Shown: positions 47,537 through 56,698, numbered from the stretch's first letter. The stretch: DNA of 64,000 nucleotides from Oceanospirillaceae bacterium (GCA_013215375.1 JABSRB010000014.1:1-64000); one strand, 5' to 3'. A program made the numbers and translations. The notes: generated by a model from the sequence alone, not told the origin.

Positions 47537-49000
47537 TTATGCGGATCTAGGGATTGAAAGTGGTAGTCTCAAGCTCACTTTAAGGCCGCTTGGCTGTAAA
47601 TTCTCCAGCTCAATATCACCCCCATGTGCCCGAGCTATATTACGCGCAATTGATAATCCTAAGCCCATCCCACCGCTGTGTCCCTCTTTGGGTAATACCC
47701 TGATATAGGGTTCAAAGACTTGTTCTATGTCACCGTTGGGGATGCCTGGTCCGTCATCATAGATATCGATAAATAAATGTTTGTCTGTCTCTCGCAAAGT
47801 AATACTGACATAGTTGCCATAGTGCAGTGCGTTGTCCAATAAGTTACCAATGCAGCGCTTGAGGGCCAGTGGTTTGCCGATAAAATGGGTGACTTTAGAG
47901 CCCTTGATGAGTAAGTTTTTACCGGCAATTTTAGAATCTTCTAAAAAGTTATCTAACAGGCGGGAGATATCAACCGCGGTTTGGTTTTCGTGAATATCTG
48001 TTTCACTGACGCTCTGTAAAGCCCCTTTCACCATTAAATCCAAATCTTCTAAATCACGGTTAAAGGCTTCGCGCGCAGTGTCGTCATCCAATAACTCTGC
48101 GCGTAATCTCAAGCGTGTTATGGGTGTTTTTAAGTCGTGAGATATTGAGGCAAACAAGCGCTCTCGGTCATTTAAATAACGTTGGATACGCTGCTGCATG
48201 TTGTTGAACGCTTGTGCAGTGAGTTGCTCCTCATTACTGCCACGCACGGGAACTAACACCGCTTCACCGCGGCCAACACGCTCTGCTGCGCGCCCTAGTC
48301 GGCGTATCGGGATAGTGATATAACGCACCCCCCAAATGCCTATTAACATCACGGTCAAGAGGGAAACGAGTAATGAAATTAGCCGCTCACCAGATAGTGG
48401 CGAGCCGCTGTCTTCCAAAAGTAAGCTGGGGATGACGGTCGCGACATATAACCACTCTTTATCGTTAATCGGAAACTGTACGACTAAGATAGGAGTGTCG
48501 TAAGGCGCGAGCATTAGTGTTTGATGGCCCCAGCGCTCAGGTAAGTCAGAAAGTTTGGTGTGGTTATTGAGTACTTTCAGGTCTTTTGGCTGAGAAAATA
48601 CAATACTGATCGGCGTGTTATCTCCAAGCTCTTTGTGCAGAGCTTTATTAAACGCTTCAATTACAATAGATTTTGCCGGGGTGTCTACCGCATCTTCAAG
48701 AATGATTTTTACTTGGTTTAAGGTGACAAAAAATCGAGTGCCGCCCATATCTCGCAACTGATCTAACACTAAGTGGCGGTAGGAATTAGGCAGTTTAATA
48801 AAAAACCTGACCGTAGAGGTCACTCGGTTGGCCATTGCCACTGACATATCAGCGACGCGAGTTTCATAATCTGAACGCCACTGGGCGGTCCAAATGGCAT
48901 TGCTGATCAACTGCGCCAGCACTACTCCAATCGCCATCATGAGAATGATGCGCAGGTTCAGAGAGATAGGGTTTTTGAAGCGATTAATGAATTGAAGCAT
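47537..49000 (-). CDS. EnvZ-type sensor histidine kinase
   Basis: 487 aa inner-membrane kinase. TM1 about residues 16-36, periplasmic sensor 37-205, TM2 206-226, HAMP (RYITIPIRRLGRAAERVGRGE), phospho-acceptor His288 in SISHDLKTPITRLRLRAELL, N box IGNLLDNALHYGN, G1 DDGPGIP, G2 GMGLGLSIARNIARAHGG. Start overlaps the regulator gene by 17 bp. In Pseudomonas a similar pair (GtrS/GltR) controls the gts sugar operon; the Gts-like operon lies 3 kb away, so that role is plausible. Confidence 0.92.
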   Translation of the reverse strand: MLQFINRFKNPISLNLRIILMMAIGVVLAQLISNAIWTAQWRSDYETRVADMSVAMANRVTSTVRFFIKLPNSYRHLVLDQLRDMGGTRFFVTLNQVKIILEDAVDTPAKSIVIEAFNKALHKELGDNTPISIVFSQPKDLKVLNNHTKLSDLPERWGHQTLMLAPYDTPILVVQFPINDKEWLYVATVIPSLLLEDSGSPLSGERLISLLVSLLTVMLIGIWGVRYITIPIRRLGRAAERVGRGEAVLVPVRGSNEEQLTAQAFNNMQQRIQRYLNDRERLFASISHDLKTPITRLRLRAELLDDDTAREAFNRDLEDLDLMVKGALQSVSETDIHENQTAVDISRLLDNFLEDSKIAGKNLLIKGSKVTHFIGKPLALKRCIGNLLDNALHYGNYVSITLRETDKHLFIDIYDDGPGIPNGDIEQVFEPYIRVLPKEGHSGGMGLGLSIARNIARAHGGDIELENLQPSGLKVSLRLPLSIPRSA

Positions 49001-49715
49001 CCGATTGCTCCACAGGTACGGTTAATACATAGCCTTTGCCACGCACTGTTTTTATGATGACGGGGTTTTTAGCATCTTCAGCGAGAACGTTGCGCAACCG
49101 GCTTACGTGCATGTCGACAAATCGATCCAGTGGGGCTGCTTCACGTCCGCGGGTGCTGCCGGCGATGGTTTCGCGCGAGAGGGTCTCTCCAGGATTCAGT
49201 AAAAACAACTTCAATAATTCAAAATCAGAGCCGTTTATCAGTACTTTTGTCGCATTGTTATCAAGCAGTTCTCTGCAGGTAGTGTCTAGCTGAAACCCGG
49301 AAAATTGATAATAGCGTTTGGTGCTGCTCTCGGGTTCAGCGGGACTGGAACGCCTGAGAATCGCTTTAATTCTAGCTAATAACTCACGTGGGTTGAAAGG
49401 CTTCGCCAAATAGTCATCTGCACCAAGCTCTAGACCAATGATTCGGTCTGTTTCATCTGAATTTGCAGTTAACATCATCACCGGGATTTGGCTAAAGGTG
49501 CGCAGCCTGCGGCACACTTCAAAACCGTCTATATCAGGCAGCATAATGTCTAAAACGATCAGATCATAACTTGGATCTTGTTCTATGGCCGCTAAAAAAC
49601 TTAGGCCATTGATCGCACAAGCTACTTCAAAGCCATTTTTGCTGAGGTAAGTTTGTAAAAGTACGCCAATTTCAGGATCGTCGTCAACGACGTATATTTT
49701 TCTATTTTCAATCAT
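48984..49715 (-). CDS. OmpR-family response regulator
   Basis: 243 aa. Receiver domain with acidic pocket DDD (11-13), phospho-accepting Asp56 in LIVLDIMLPDIDGFEV, Thr in MLTAN and Lys in LAKPFNPRELLARI; C-terminal winged helix (about 140-235; TLSRETIAGSTRGREAAPLDRFVDMHVSRLRN, TVRGKGYVLT). Transcribed ahead of and overlapping the kinase gene. Confidence 0.94.
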   Translation of the reverse strand: MIENRKIYVVDDDPEIGVLLQTYLSKNGFEVACAINGLSFLAAIEQDPSYDLIVLDIMLPDIDGFEVCRRLRTFSQIPVMMLTANSDETDRIIGLELGADDYLAKPFNPRELLARIKAILRRSSPAEPESSTKRYYQFSGFQLDTTCRELLDNNATKVLINGSDFELLKLFLLNPGETLSRETIAGSTRGREAAPLDRFVDMHVSRLRNVLAEDAKNPVIIKTVRGKGYVLTVPVEQSDASIH

Positions 49716-49953
49716 ATAGACAATATTTATGCTGCAAGATTAATAGGAATAATGATAAACATACTACCTATGTCAGTCTTATAAGTATGTAAGTGGCAAT
49801 ATTAGAATTGTAACAAAGTGTAGATAAGGTTTGAATTTATACGATTATCTTATCATTTTCTAGATTATATATCTGGCGTCGAATAAAGGCTGAGGCACTG
49901 TTTAGTGCGTTGTAGTACTATTTTAGAAAAATCAAAACTAAAGGGACATTGGA

Positions 49954-50664
49954 ATGACAGCAGTAGTTGGAGTGGGATTAATTGCTTTTTTGGCGGGTCT
50001 AGCGATGCCTTTTGGAGCATGGTTGGCGAAGCTAGAGGGGAAAAGGTCGCCGCTTTATAACGAAGCTCTGCACCATACTATTATTGCCTTTGGCGGGGGA
50101 ACCCTGCTCGCCGCCGTCGCCTTAGTCCTAGTGCCTCAAGGCACTGAAAATCTATCGGCAATCGCCAGCGCGGTGTTCTTTATTCTCGGAGGCCTTGCCT
50201 TCATGGGCTTGGATATACTCCTTTATCGATGGAAAACCCCCGCTAGCCAATTAATGGCGATGTTGACCGATTTTATCCCTGAGTCCTTAGCGCTCGGAGC
50301 ACTTTATCTCTTTCACCCGCGAGCCGCTTTGCTCTTGGCTATGTTCATAGCACTACAGAATATACCTGAAGGATTCAACGCATATCGGGAGCTGCGCAGT
50401 GGTGGAAAAATGAGTGGCAATAAAATATTACTATTGTTTTTCGCGATGTCTTTTGCAGGGCCTATCGCAGCGATTGTGGGGTTGGTTTTTTTGTTTGACT
50501 CTCCCAAGAGCATTGCGGCGATCATGTTAATTGCCGCAGGCGCCATACTCTATTCTCTGTTTCAAGACATAGCACCCAAAGTGGTTCTTCAGCATCACTG
50601 GCTACCGCCGATGGGCGCGGTGTTAGGTTTTACTTTAGGCCTGCTTGGATATTTAATCATTTAG
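49954..50664 (+). CDS. ZIP-family divalent metal transporter
   Basis: 236 aa with about eight hydrophobic helices. Metal-site motifs: DFIPESLALGA (Asp106, Glu110) in helix 4 and ALQNIPEGF (135-140) in helix 5; the usual histidine of the second motif is replaced by Gln. Probably imports Zn2+ or another divalent cation. Divergent from the two-component genes; RBS AAAGGGAC. A Fur-like AT-rich stretch lies at 49843-49860. Confidence 0.87.
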   Translation: MTAVVGVGLIAFLAGLAMPFGAWLAKLEGKRSPLYNEALHHTIIAFGGGTLLAAVALVLVPQGTENLSAIASAVFFILGGLAFMGLDILLYRWKTPASQLMAMLTDFIPESLALGALYLFHPRAALLLAMFIALQNIPEGFNAYRELRSGGKMSGNKILLLFFAMSFAGPIAAIVGLVFLFDSPKSIAAIMLIAAGAILYSLFQDIAPKVVLQHHWLPPMGAVLGFTLGLLGYLII

Positions 50665-50758
50665 TCGCAGGCAACAATTTGGAACGGTGATAGGATTTTT
50701 TGGTCACTTACAGTTAATTATAGATATAGCTATTTTTAGGATTTAAAAGGAATTAAGC

Positions 50759-52228
50759 ATGCAAAATAGACGACCTCGACTCACTAGTGGTTACACTTTG
50801 GTTATTCACGAAGTGACAACAAGTAGCGTCAAAGTTTGGGTAGGGGCGCTGAGTCCCTCAATGGTAAAACCCGAGAAATGGCGCTTATGCCTAGCACAGG
50901 TAGATAGCTTTAGCGATGAGATGGCGTCTGAGCAAGCTTTGGTGCAAGTAGACTTTGTTAAAGATGTCTGGAAACGGCCCTTTAATGCGCTCAATAAACG
51001 GTTTTACCATGTGCATACCTTGCATGATTTGCCGGCAACTACGGATTTTGTATTACGTTTTGAAGTGGAGCGTGACGGACAGTGGCACGTTCTCGAAACG
51101 GCATATTTCTCTACGCTTCCAGAGCAACTACCAACCAGCGGTAAAGCATTCACCATCGGCCTGGGCTCTTGTTTTTATGCCAAGCATGATGGCGGGCGAG
51201 CAGCGAATGCCTATGAGGCATTGTATAAAAATGAGCAACTGCGACCCGACATAAAATTTTTGGTGGGCGATCAGGTCTATGTGGACATAGGGCTCGGCTT
51301 ATACCCTTTGAGCGACGATGACTGCCAGGACCGGATCGCCGATGAATATGTAAAAAGTTGGGAGTTGCTACGCAGTATGTTGCGCCGCGGGGGAACTTGG
51401 ATGCTGGCTGATGACCATGAGTACTGGAATAATTATCCTTATCTCAAAGGTTTTAATCCCTATTTGATTACTTTAGGGCTTAGTGATCGTTTTAAAGACC
51501 GCTGGGAAAAGGCCGCCAAAATGGGCGTGGATGTCGTGCAACAAATGCAGCCACTACGTACCTTTAATATAGGTTCACAGCTGTCTTTTTGCGTGGCAGA
51601 TATGCGCTCCAACAGAACTGATCAAGGTTTTATGACCCCCGTTGCCTTTGAGCAACTGATTGCTTGGGTGAAAGGTTTGACTTGTCCGGGGATTCTAGTG
51701 ATTCCGCAACCGTTGATAGCAAAAAATGGCGATGATAATGACTCTAATCTTCCTGATTGGCCACAATACGAACAACTACTATTGGCGATGCATAACGGAA
51801 ATCACGATCTAGTAGTGTTGACTGGTGATGTACACTACGGGCAAGTATCCCAAGTGCAAATAGGCAATAGTGGCAATAAATTAGTAGAAATAATCACCTC
51901 TCCTATGTCTAATCTTTCGGAGCTCGATGGTATTGCCACTGCCGTACCTCCCAAAGCTTACCGACAGAAATTTCCTTTCAATGCTATCCCAGGGATTGAG
52001 CGACAAAAAATCACTCGCAGCGCTAAAGTATCGACTCAGAGCAAGTGGTGGGATTTACGTTTTCCCAGCAAGCGCACCACAGAGCACTTTATGACTTTAG
52101 ATTTCAAACCCACATCAAAGGGGATAATGATGAGCGTGCATGCGTGGGATGCGCGTAATATCGACCGACGCACTAAACTTCCCAAGACCATAGCGGGATT
52201 TAAGCCGAAGCCGATATTGATAAAATAA
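50759..52228 (+). CDS. PhoD-like metallophosphatase
   Basis: 489 aa, no signal peptide seen. An N-terminal beta domain is followed by the PhoD-like metallophosphatase core: GLGSCFYAKHDGGRAANAYEAL, VGDQVYVD (Asp about 170), ADDHEYWNNYP (about 217-226), LTGDVHYGQ (about 355-363). Family members are phosphodiesterases/phosphomonoesterases using Fe/Ca or similar metals. Lack of a Tat or Sec signal suggests cytoplasmic action, unlike classical PhoD. RBS AAAGGAATT. Confidence 0.82.
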   Translation: MQNRRPRLTSGYTLVIHEVTTSSVKVWVGALSPSMVKPEKWRLCLAQVDSFSDEMASEQALVQVDFVKDVWKRPFNALNKRFYHVHTLHDLPATTDFVLRFEVERDGQWHVLETAYFSTLPEQLPTSGKAFTIGLGSCFYAKHDGGRAANAYEALYKNEQLRPDIKFLVGDQVYVDIGLGLYPLSDDDCQDRIADEYVKSWELLRSMLRRGGTWMLADDHEYWNNYPYLKGFNPYLITLGLSDRFKDRWEKAAKMGVDVVQQMQPLRTFNIGSQLSFCVADMRSNRTDQGFMTPVAFEQLIAWVKGLTCPGILVIPQPLIAKNGDDNDSNLPDWPQYEQLLLAMHNGNHDLVVLTGDVHYGQVSQVQIGNSGNKLVEIITSPMSNLSELDGIATAVPPKAYRQKFPFNAIPGIERQKITRSAKVSTQSKWWDLRFPSKRTTEHFMTLDFKPTSKGIMMSVHAWDARNIDRRTKLPKTIAGFKPKPILIK

Positions 52229-52253
52229 AAGGGAGGGGGGTCTTAAGTCGCTG

Positions 52254-52398
52254 GTCGTTAGTTCAAAGACTAAGATAAGAATCTTTGAACCACAGGGTGC
52301 AGAGTTGCTGCGGTAAATGACACACTTAGTCCCATACAGCTAATTAATCACAAAGGTCTTGTATAAGCGATTAATTTGGCTCGAACTTGACTAACGAC
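52254..52398. repeat. inverted-repeat-bounded intergenic segment
   Basis: GTCGTTAGT (52254-52262) and ACTAACGAC (52390-52398) are inverted and bound about 145 bp. Inside, GTTCAAAGA (52261-52269) pairs with TCTTTGAAC (52282-52290), and TTTGAACCACAGGGTGCAGAG (from 52285) is a degraded copy of the CCACAGAGG repeat. No ORF. It separates the phosphatase gene from mnmE, which converge. Confidence 0.45.
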
Positions 52399-52404
52399 TG
52401 ATCC

Positions 52405-53772
52405 TTATTTTCCGATACAGAAGCTGGAGAAAATCTTGCCTAACAAATCATCGCTGCTGACCTGGCCAGTAATTTCGCCGAGTGCCTGCTGTGCTTGACG
52501 TAAATCTTCAGCGAGTAATTCGCCGGCGTTGTTGTGAATTAACTGGGCTAAACCGGTGTTTAGTAACTCGTCGGCGCGATCTATGGCATCTAAGTGACGG
52601 CGCCTAGCGAGGAAGCCACCCTCTGCCGTCGCCTGGTAGCCCATGCAAGTTTTCAAGTGCTCACGTAAGACATCCACGCCTAAATCGGCTTTTGCCGATA
52701 AGTTGATGATTTCAGTACCTTGGGTGCTGTGAATGCCGATAGTCTCGCCGGTTAAATCAGCTTTGTTGCGCACAATCGTGATTTTACTATCGTCGTTTAA
52801 TTGATCGACAAATTCCGGCCATATTTGATGAGGATCATCTGCGGCGGTTTGAGTACTATCGACGATCAATAAAATTCGGTCTGCATTTTGGATTTCCTGC
52901 CAAGCTCGGCTGATGCCGATGCGCTCTACTTCGTCAGGAGCATCCCTTAGGCCTGCAGTGTCGATAATATGTAAAGGCATGCCGTCGATATGGATGTGTT
53001 CGCGTAATACGTCTCTGGTGGTGCCTGCGATGTCTGTGACTATTGCAGCATCTTTGCCGGCCAAGGCATTTAATAAGCTGGATTTTCCGGCATTGGGGCG
53101 TCCTGCGATGACTACGTTCATGCCCTCGCGGATGATGCTGCCCTGTTTAGCTTCCGCTTTAACCGCCCGCAAGTTGGCCATAATGCCCTCAAGGCGATTT
53201 AATACGATGCCATCGGCGAGAAAGTCAATTTCCTCCTCGGGGAAATCAATAGCGGCCTCGACATAGATGCGTAAGTTGGTTAGCCCTTCAACGAGTTCAT
53301 AAATACGTTTGGAAAATTCGCCCTGCAATGATCTAAGTGCGCACTTGGCGGCCTGTTTGGATGAACTGTCGATTAAATCGGCAATGGCTTCAGCTTGGGC
53401 TAGATCCATTTTATCGTTGAGGAAAGCGCGTTCAGAAAATTCGCCAGGGTTTGCCAAGCGACAACCCAGAGCTTGTACTCGCTCCAGTAAAAAGTCCATC
53501 ACGATAGGGCCACCATGACCCTGTAGCTCTAATACATCTTCACCGGTAAAAGAGTTGGGGCCTGGAAAATACAGTGCTATTCCCTCATCAAGCTCAACGC
53601 CTTGTTCATCCAAGAAAGGTCCATATTGTGCATAGCGAGGCTTGGGCACTTTGCCTAACACTTGCGTCGCTATTTCACTCGCTTTGGGGCCAGACACTCG
53701 AATAATGCCAACACCACCGCGTCCGGGTGCTGTTGCCTGCGCGGCAATAGTATCTGTAGAGGTGAATGGCAT
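52405..53772 (-). CDS. mnmE: tRNA modification GTPase MnmE
   Basis: 455 aa. N-terminal tetrahydrofolate-binding domain ([21 protein letters not shown]), central helical domain, G domain with G1 GRPNAGKS (224-231), DIAGTTRD and DTAGLRD, and the catalytic C-terminal CIGK. Partner of MnmG in wobble-uridine modification. Downstream of yidC in the ancestral rpmH-rnpA-yidC-mnmE order, with a MITE inserted in the gap. Confidence 0.97.
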   Translation of the reverse strand: MPFTSTDTIAAQATAPGRGGVGIIRVSGPKASEIATQVLGKVPKPRYAQYGPFLDEQGVELDEGIALYFPGPNSFTGEDVLELQGHGGPIVMDFLLERVQALGCRLANPGEFSERAFLNDKMDLAQAEAIADLIDSSSKQAAKCALRSLQGEFSKRIYELVEGLTNLRIYVEAAIDFPEEEIDFLADGIVLNRLEGIMANLRAVKAEAKQGSIIREGMNVVIAGRPNAGKSSLLNALAGKDAAIVTDIAGTTRDVLREHIHIDGMPLHIIDTAGLRDAPDEVERIGISRAWQEIQNADRILLIVDSTQTAADDPHQIWPEFVDQLNDDSKITIVRNKADLTGETIGIHSTQGTEIINLSAKADLGVDVLREHLKTCMGYQATAEGGFLARRRHLDAIDRADELLNTGLAQLIHNNAGELLAEDLRQAQQALGEITGQVSSDDLLGKIFSSFCIGK

Positions 53773-53806
53773 AGTGGTGGCTCCGATTAAGTAACAAGTA
53801 TTGTGA

Positions 53807-53971
53807 CCCTAGATTCGGCGATTGAGCGCGAAAAAGGAGTGCAAGATATTGGTGTGCATAGGAAATTAGAAAATTTTGTGGTCACCTTATTGGTGATGAA
53901 AATATTTTCTGTTTTTCTAGGTGCATCAAGAGCTTGTGCTTACTTTCGTGACTCAACTGCCGAATTTAGGG
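53807..53971 (+). mobile_element. MITE, copy B (165 bp)
   Basis: Begins CCCTAGATTCGGCGATTGAG and ends with inverted GCCGAATTTAGGG; TGA is duplicated on both sides (53804-53806, 53972-53974). Reverse complement of copy A (15835-15998) over its full length with scattered changes. It lies between yidC and mnmE, just upstream of the mnmE start, and creates a false 85-codon plus-strand ORF. Confidence 0.85.
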
Positions 53972-53988
53972 TGATTAGTCTAAACGCA

Positions 53989-54012
53989 AACAAGGCCCAG
54001 AAGGGCCTTGTT
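53989..54012 (-). terminator. terminator-like hairpin after yidC
   Basis: AACAAGGCCC (53989-53998) and GGGCCTTGTT (54003-54012) pair perfectly around AGAA, 19 bp past the yidC stop on the minus strand. The T-run is short and interrupted (TTTGCGTTT). Confidence 0.7.
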
Positions 54013-54031
54013 GGTGGTGCGATGTTAATCG

Positions 54032-55687
54032 CTAATCTTCTTTTTCGATCTGCTTGTTGATCACGTATTGCTGTGCAATAGACAGTACGTTGTTCACTAC
54101 CCAGTAAAGGGTAAGACCAGCCGGGAACCAAAGGAAGAAGAAAGTGAAAATGATAGGTAACATTTTCATGATCTTAGCTTGCATCGGATCTGGTGGCGCA
54201 GGGTTTAAAGACTGCTGAATGAACATACTTGCACCCATCAAAATAGGGAGGATGAAGTACGGATCTTGTACGGATAGATCGTTCAAGTATAAAAAGCTGG
54301 CGTGGCGTAATTCAACCGATTCCATCAGTACCCAGTAGAGGGCGATGAAAATTGGCATCTGCGCAACGATTGGCAAGCAACCGCCGAGGGGATTGATTTT
54401 CTCTTTTTTGTAGAGTTCCATCATCTCCTTAGACATTTTCTGCTTGTCGTCACCGTGCTTTTCTTTAAGGCTGGCGATAATAGGGCCAAACTTACGCATT
54501 TTAGCCATTGATCTGAAGGCTTTAGCGTTAAGGTGGAACAGCGCTGCCTTAACGGTCATCGTGATACCGATAATCGCTAGTCCCCAGTTACCCAAGAAAC
54601 CATGAATAGTGGTCAGTAACCAGTACAAAGGGGATGCTATCCACCACAAGAAACCGTAATCAACAGTGAGGTTTAGATCGGGAGCCGTTTCTTCCATTTG
54701 TGCTTGGTCTTTGGGGCCAGCATAGAAAGTAGCCGAGACTTTACCGTTAGTGCCAGGAGCTACGTCAATAGTGGGTGAGACAAAGCCTGCAATGTAGTTA
54801 TTGCCCGTTTTGCGAGTACTGTAGTTATACTCTGCGCCGGGAGAGGGCACCCATGCACTGATGAAATAGTGCTGTACCATCGATACCCAACCGTCTTGCG
54901 TTTTCTTATTGAAATTAGCATCGTCGATATCGGAGAAATCGTACTTTTGGTAACTGTCTTCAGCTGTTGAGAAGACCGGACCTAAGTAAGATTGCATACC
55001 CATTTCTGTCTGGCTAGTCGGGTCAGAAAAGTTGCCGCGCTTTAATTGCGCAAACAAGCTGCCCTGCCAGTTTTCAGTGCTTTGGTTATCAATTAGGTAC
55101 TCTAACTCAACGGCGTATTTACCTTGAGTGAAAGTATAGCGCTTGGTAATAGTGACGCCGTCTTTGACTAACAGTAGGTTGACCTCAACGGTCTCTCCAG
55201 TCAAAGTATAGCTAGTGCTGGTGGATGTATATGTTGGGCGACCGTCTTTAGCAGCATCTGGGCCGTTAGTGCCAATCAAGCCACTTTGCGCAATGTAAGT
55301 ACGCTCAGAATTTTGCTCTAGAAGAACAAAGGGAAGCTCTTGGCCAAGCTGGGCTTTATATTGAGGCAAAGTAACTTCAATGATGTCACCGCCCTTGCTG
55401 TCGATAACGACATTCAGTACATCAGTTTTAACGCTGATTAACTGACCATTAGTGGTTACTTCTTTAACAGAACTACTTGCAGCGGGTAGATCAGTACCGG
55501 TTTTCTCTGCTGTTATTACAGCGGGTAGATCGCCAGTGTTTGATTTACCTGTGCTGCCGTATGCAGAAACACTAGTAACTTGTTCTGCGCTAACGGGTTT
55601 TACGCCGTAGTCTTCATTCCACTGTAAAACCAGCATATAAGAAACTACTGCAAGTGTGGCGCCTAAAATTATTCGCTGAAAATCCAT
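54032..55687 (-). CDS. yidC: membrane protein insertase YidC
   Basis: 551 aa, similar to E. coli (548). An N-terminal anchor (IILGATLAVVSYMLVLQWNEDY) is followed by the large periplasmic P1 domain and the conserved C-terminal membrane core with KKEKINPLGGCLPIVAQMPIFIALYWVLMESVELR, ending in a basic/acidic tail NKQIEKED. It inserts inner-membrane proteins, including ATP synthase subunit c. Starts 14 bp after rnpA; the yidD commonly found between them is absent. Confidence 0.97.
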   Translation of the reverse strand: MDFQRIILGATLAVVSYMLVLQWNEDYGVKPVSAEQVTSVSAYGSTGKSNTGDLPAVITAEKTGTDLPAASSSVKEVTTNGQLISVKTDVLNVVIDSKGGDIIEVTLPQYKAQLGQELPFVLLEQNSERTYIAQSGLIGTNGPDAAKDGRPTYTSTSTSYTLTGETVEVNLLLVKDGVTITKRYTFTQGKYAVELEYLIDNQSTENWQGSLFAQLKRGNFSDPTSQTEMGMQSYLGPVFSTAEDSYQKYDFSDIDDANFNKKTQDGWVSMVQHYFISAWVPSPGAEYNYSTRKTGNNYIAGFVSPTIDVAPGTNGKVSATFYAGPKDQAQMEETAPDLNLTVDYGFLWWIASPLYWLLTTIHGFLGNWGLAIIGITMTVKAALFHLNAKAFRSMAKMRKFGPIIASLKEKHGDDKQKMSKEMMELYKKEKINPLGGCLPIVAQMPIFIALYWVLMESVELRHASFLYLNDLSVQDPYFILPILMGASMFIQQSLNPAPPDPMQAKIMKMLPIIFTFFFLWFPAGLTLYWVVNNVLSIAQQYVINKQIEKED

Positions 55688-55701
55688 GGAATTTGCAACC
55701 C

Positions 55702-56070
55702 TTATTTAGCTGAATGTGCTTGTTTGACTTTTTTGTTTAAACGAGACCAACATTTCTTCGCTAGGCGATGTAAATCTTCAGAGTCTATCTCGCCTGCACC
55801 TTTTCTCGCCATGATAATCATGTCGTGCGCTGGGAGTTTCTCTTGATTGAGACGAAAAGATTCACGCATGATACGTCGAACGAGATTACGTTTCACTGCT
55901 CTGCGAATGTTTTTCTTAGAAATGATGAAGCCGATTCTAGGATGATCGAGTCCATTAGCGCGGGAGAGGATTAAAATGCGCTGGTCAGGTACTTTGATTT
56001 CAACTGCGTCGAAAACTTTTTGAAAGTCCCCGCCAGTTAATAGTCTTAACTCGCGGGGGTAGTTTTGCAT
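55702..56070 (-). CDS. rnpA: ribonuclease P protein component
   Basis: 122 aa from ATG 56070. The frame has a TTG six codons upstream (56088), only 2 bp after the rpmH stop, but MQNYPRELRLLTGGDFQKVFD is the usual start. The RNR signature region reads KKNIRRAVKRNLVRRIMRESFR. Binds RNase P RNA for tRNA 5' processing. Immediately downstream of rpmH as in nearly all bacteria. Confidence 0.95.
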   Translation of the reverse strand: MQNYPRELRLLTGGDFQKVFDAVEIKVPDQRILILSRANGLDHPRIGFIISKKNIRRAVKRNLVRRIMRESFRLNQEKLPAHDMIIMARKGAGEIDSEDLHRLAKKCWSRLNKKVKQAHSAK

Positions 56071-56090
56071 AGCTCTTTTATTCCGCAATA

Positions 56091-56225
56091 TTAAGCGGAA
56101 AGCTTCGCACGGCCTTTAGCACGACGGCGATTAATAACGGCACGGCCGCTTTTTGTCGCCATACGAGCGCGGAAACCATGAGTACGTGCACGCTTTAAAA
56201 CGCTAGGTTGGAAAGTTCTTTTCAT
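56091..56225 (-). CDS. rpmH: 50S ribosomal protein L34
   Basis: 44 aa: ATG at 56225, TAA at 56091-56093. Translates to [20 protein letters not shown] followed by the basic [24 protein letters not shown], an unmistakable L34. AGAGGAC upstream is the RBS. Head of the rpmH-rnpA-yidC-mnmE unit, divergent from dnaA. Confidence 0.98.
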   Translation of the reverse strand: MKRTFQPSVLKRARTHGFRARMATKSGRAVINRRRAKGRAKLSA

Positions 56226-56292
56226 TTGTCAGTCCTCTGAACGATTATTTGTTTAGTGGCCTGATGCCCACATAGCAAAATTTAGTCGCGAG

Positions 56293-56321
56293 ATTTTATA
56301 GAATTTACGCGAAAAATACAA
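56293..56321 (-). promoter_or_regulatory. rpmH promoter
   Basis: Minus strand TTGTAT (56316-56321), 17-bp spacer, TAAAAT (56293-56298), then a GC-rich CTCGCGAC discriminator typical of growth-rate-controlled ribosomal promoters; 68 bp upstream of the rpmH ATG. Confidence 0.5.
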
Positions 56322-56583
56322 TACCTATTCAGACATAAACTTATATATTTCGCATAATAATTTAAGGGTGGTTTTGTGTTGGATTTTACAGAGCTTATAT
56401 AACAGTTTTGTTGATAACAATTTAAATTATATGTAAATCAATGGCTTAATCTGTTGTTAAAATATGTATTCAAATTTTGCTGTTGGTTTTTCTCTGATAT
56501 ATCGAATAAAAAGAAGGCTAATCTAGGCAGTTTTGCACAGAATAAATATTTTTTTGGCACAATAGTTAAATAAATTGTGAATA

Positions 56584-56614
56584 TGTGGATAACCTCAAAA
56601 AAGAGAGGTAGAAT
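56584..56614 (+). promoter_or_regulatory. dnaA promoter with DnaA box
   Basis: TGGATA (56586-56591), 17-bp spacer, TAGAAT (56609-56614). The exact DnaA box TGTGGATAA (56584-56592) covers the -35, so DnaA can repress its own gene. The -35 is only a partial match. Confidence 0.45.
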
Positions 56615-56698
56615 GTCGCCTTTAATCACCAGAACTGGCTTAAGGCGAATATACGTGTGCGCTGTTGTTAGTAATAATGTTTATTTGGAGCGCATTGT

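Larger units (their letters stand above)
56226..56698. other. rpmH/dnaA divergent regulatory region
   Basis: 473 bp, AT-rich, no gene. It has one exact DnaA box TGTGGATAA (56584-56592) and weaker ones near 56530 (TTTTGCACA) and 56576 (TGTGAATAT). That is enough for dnaA autoregulation but far poorer than the box cluster at 12.99-13.63 kb, so I do not call it oriC, although Pseudomonas has its origin here. Confidence 0.6.

Noticed and set aside
53803-54060. 85-aa plus-strand ORF between mnmE and yidC
   Set aside because: Lies on MITE copy B and runs through the yidC terminator into yidC antisense.
56226-56698. oriC upstream of dnaA
   Set aside because: Only one exact DnaA box; the 12.99-13.63 kb cluster is much stronger. 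Not fully excluded.
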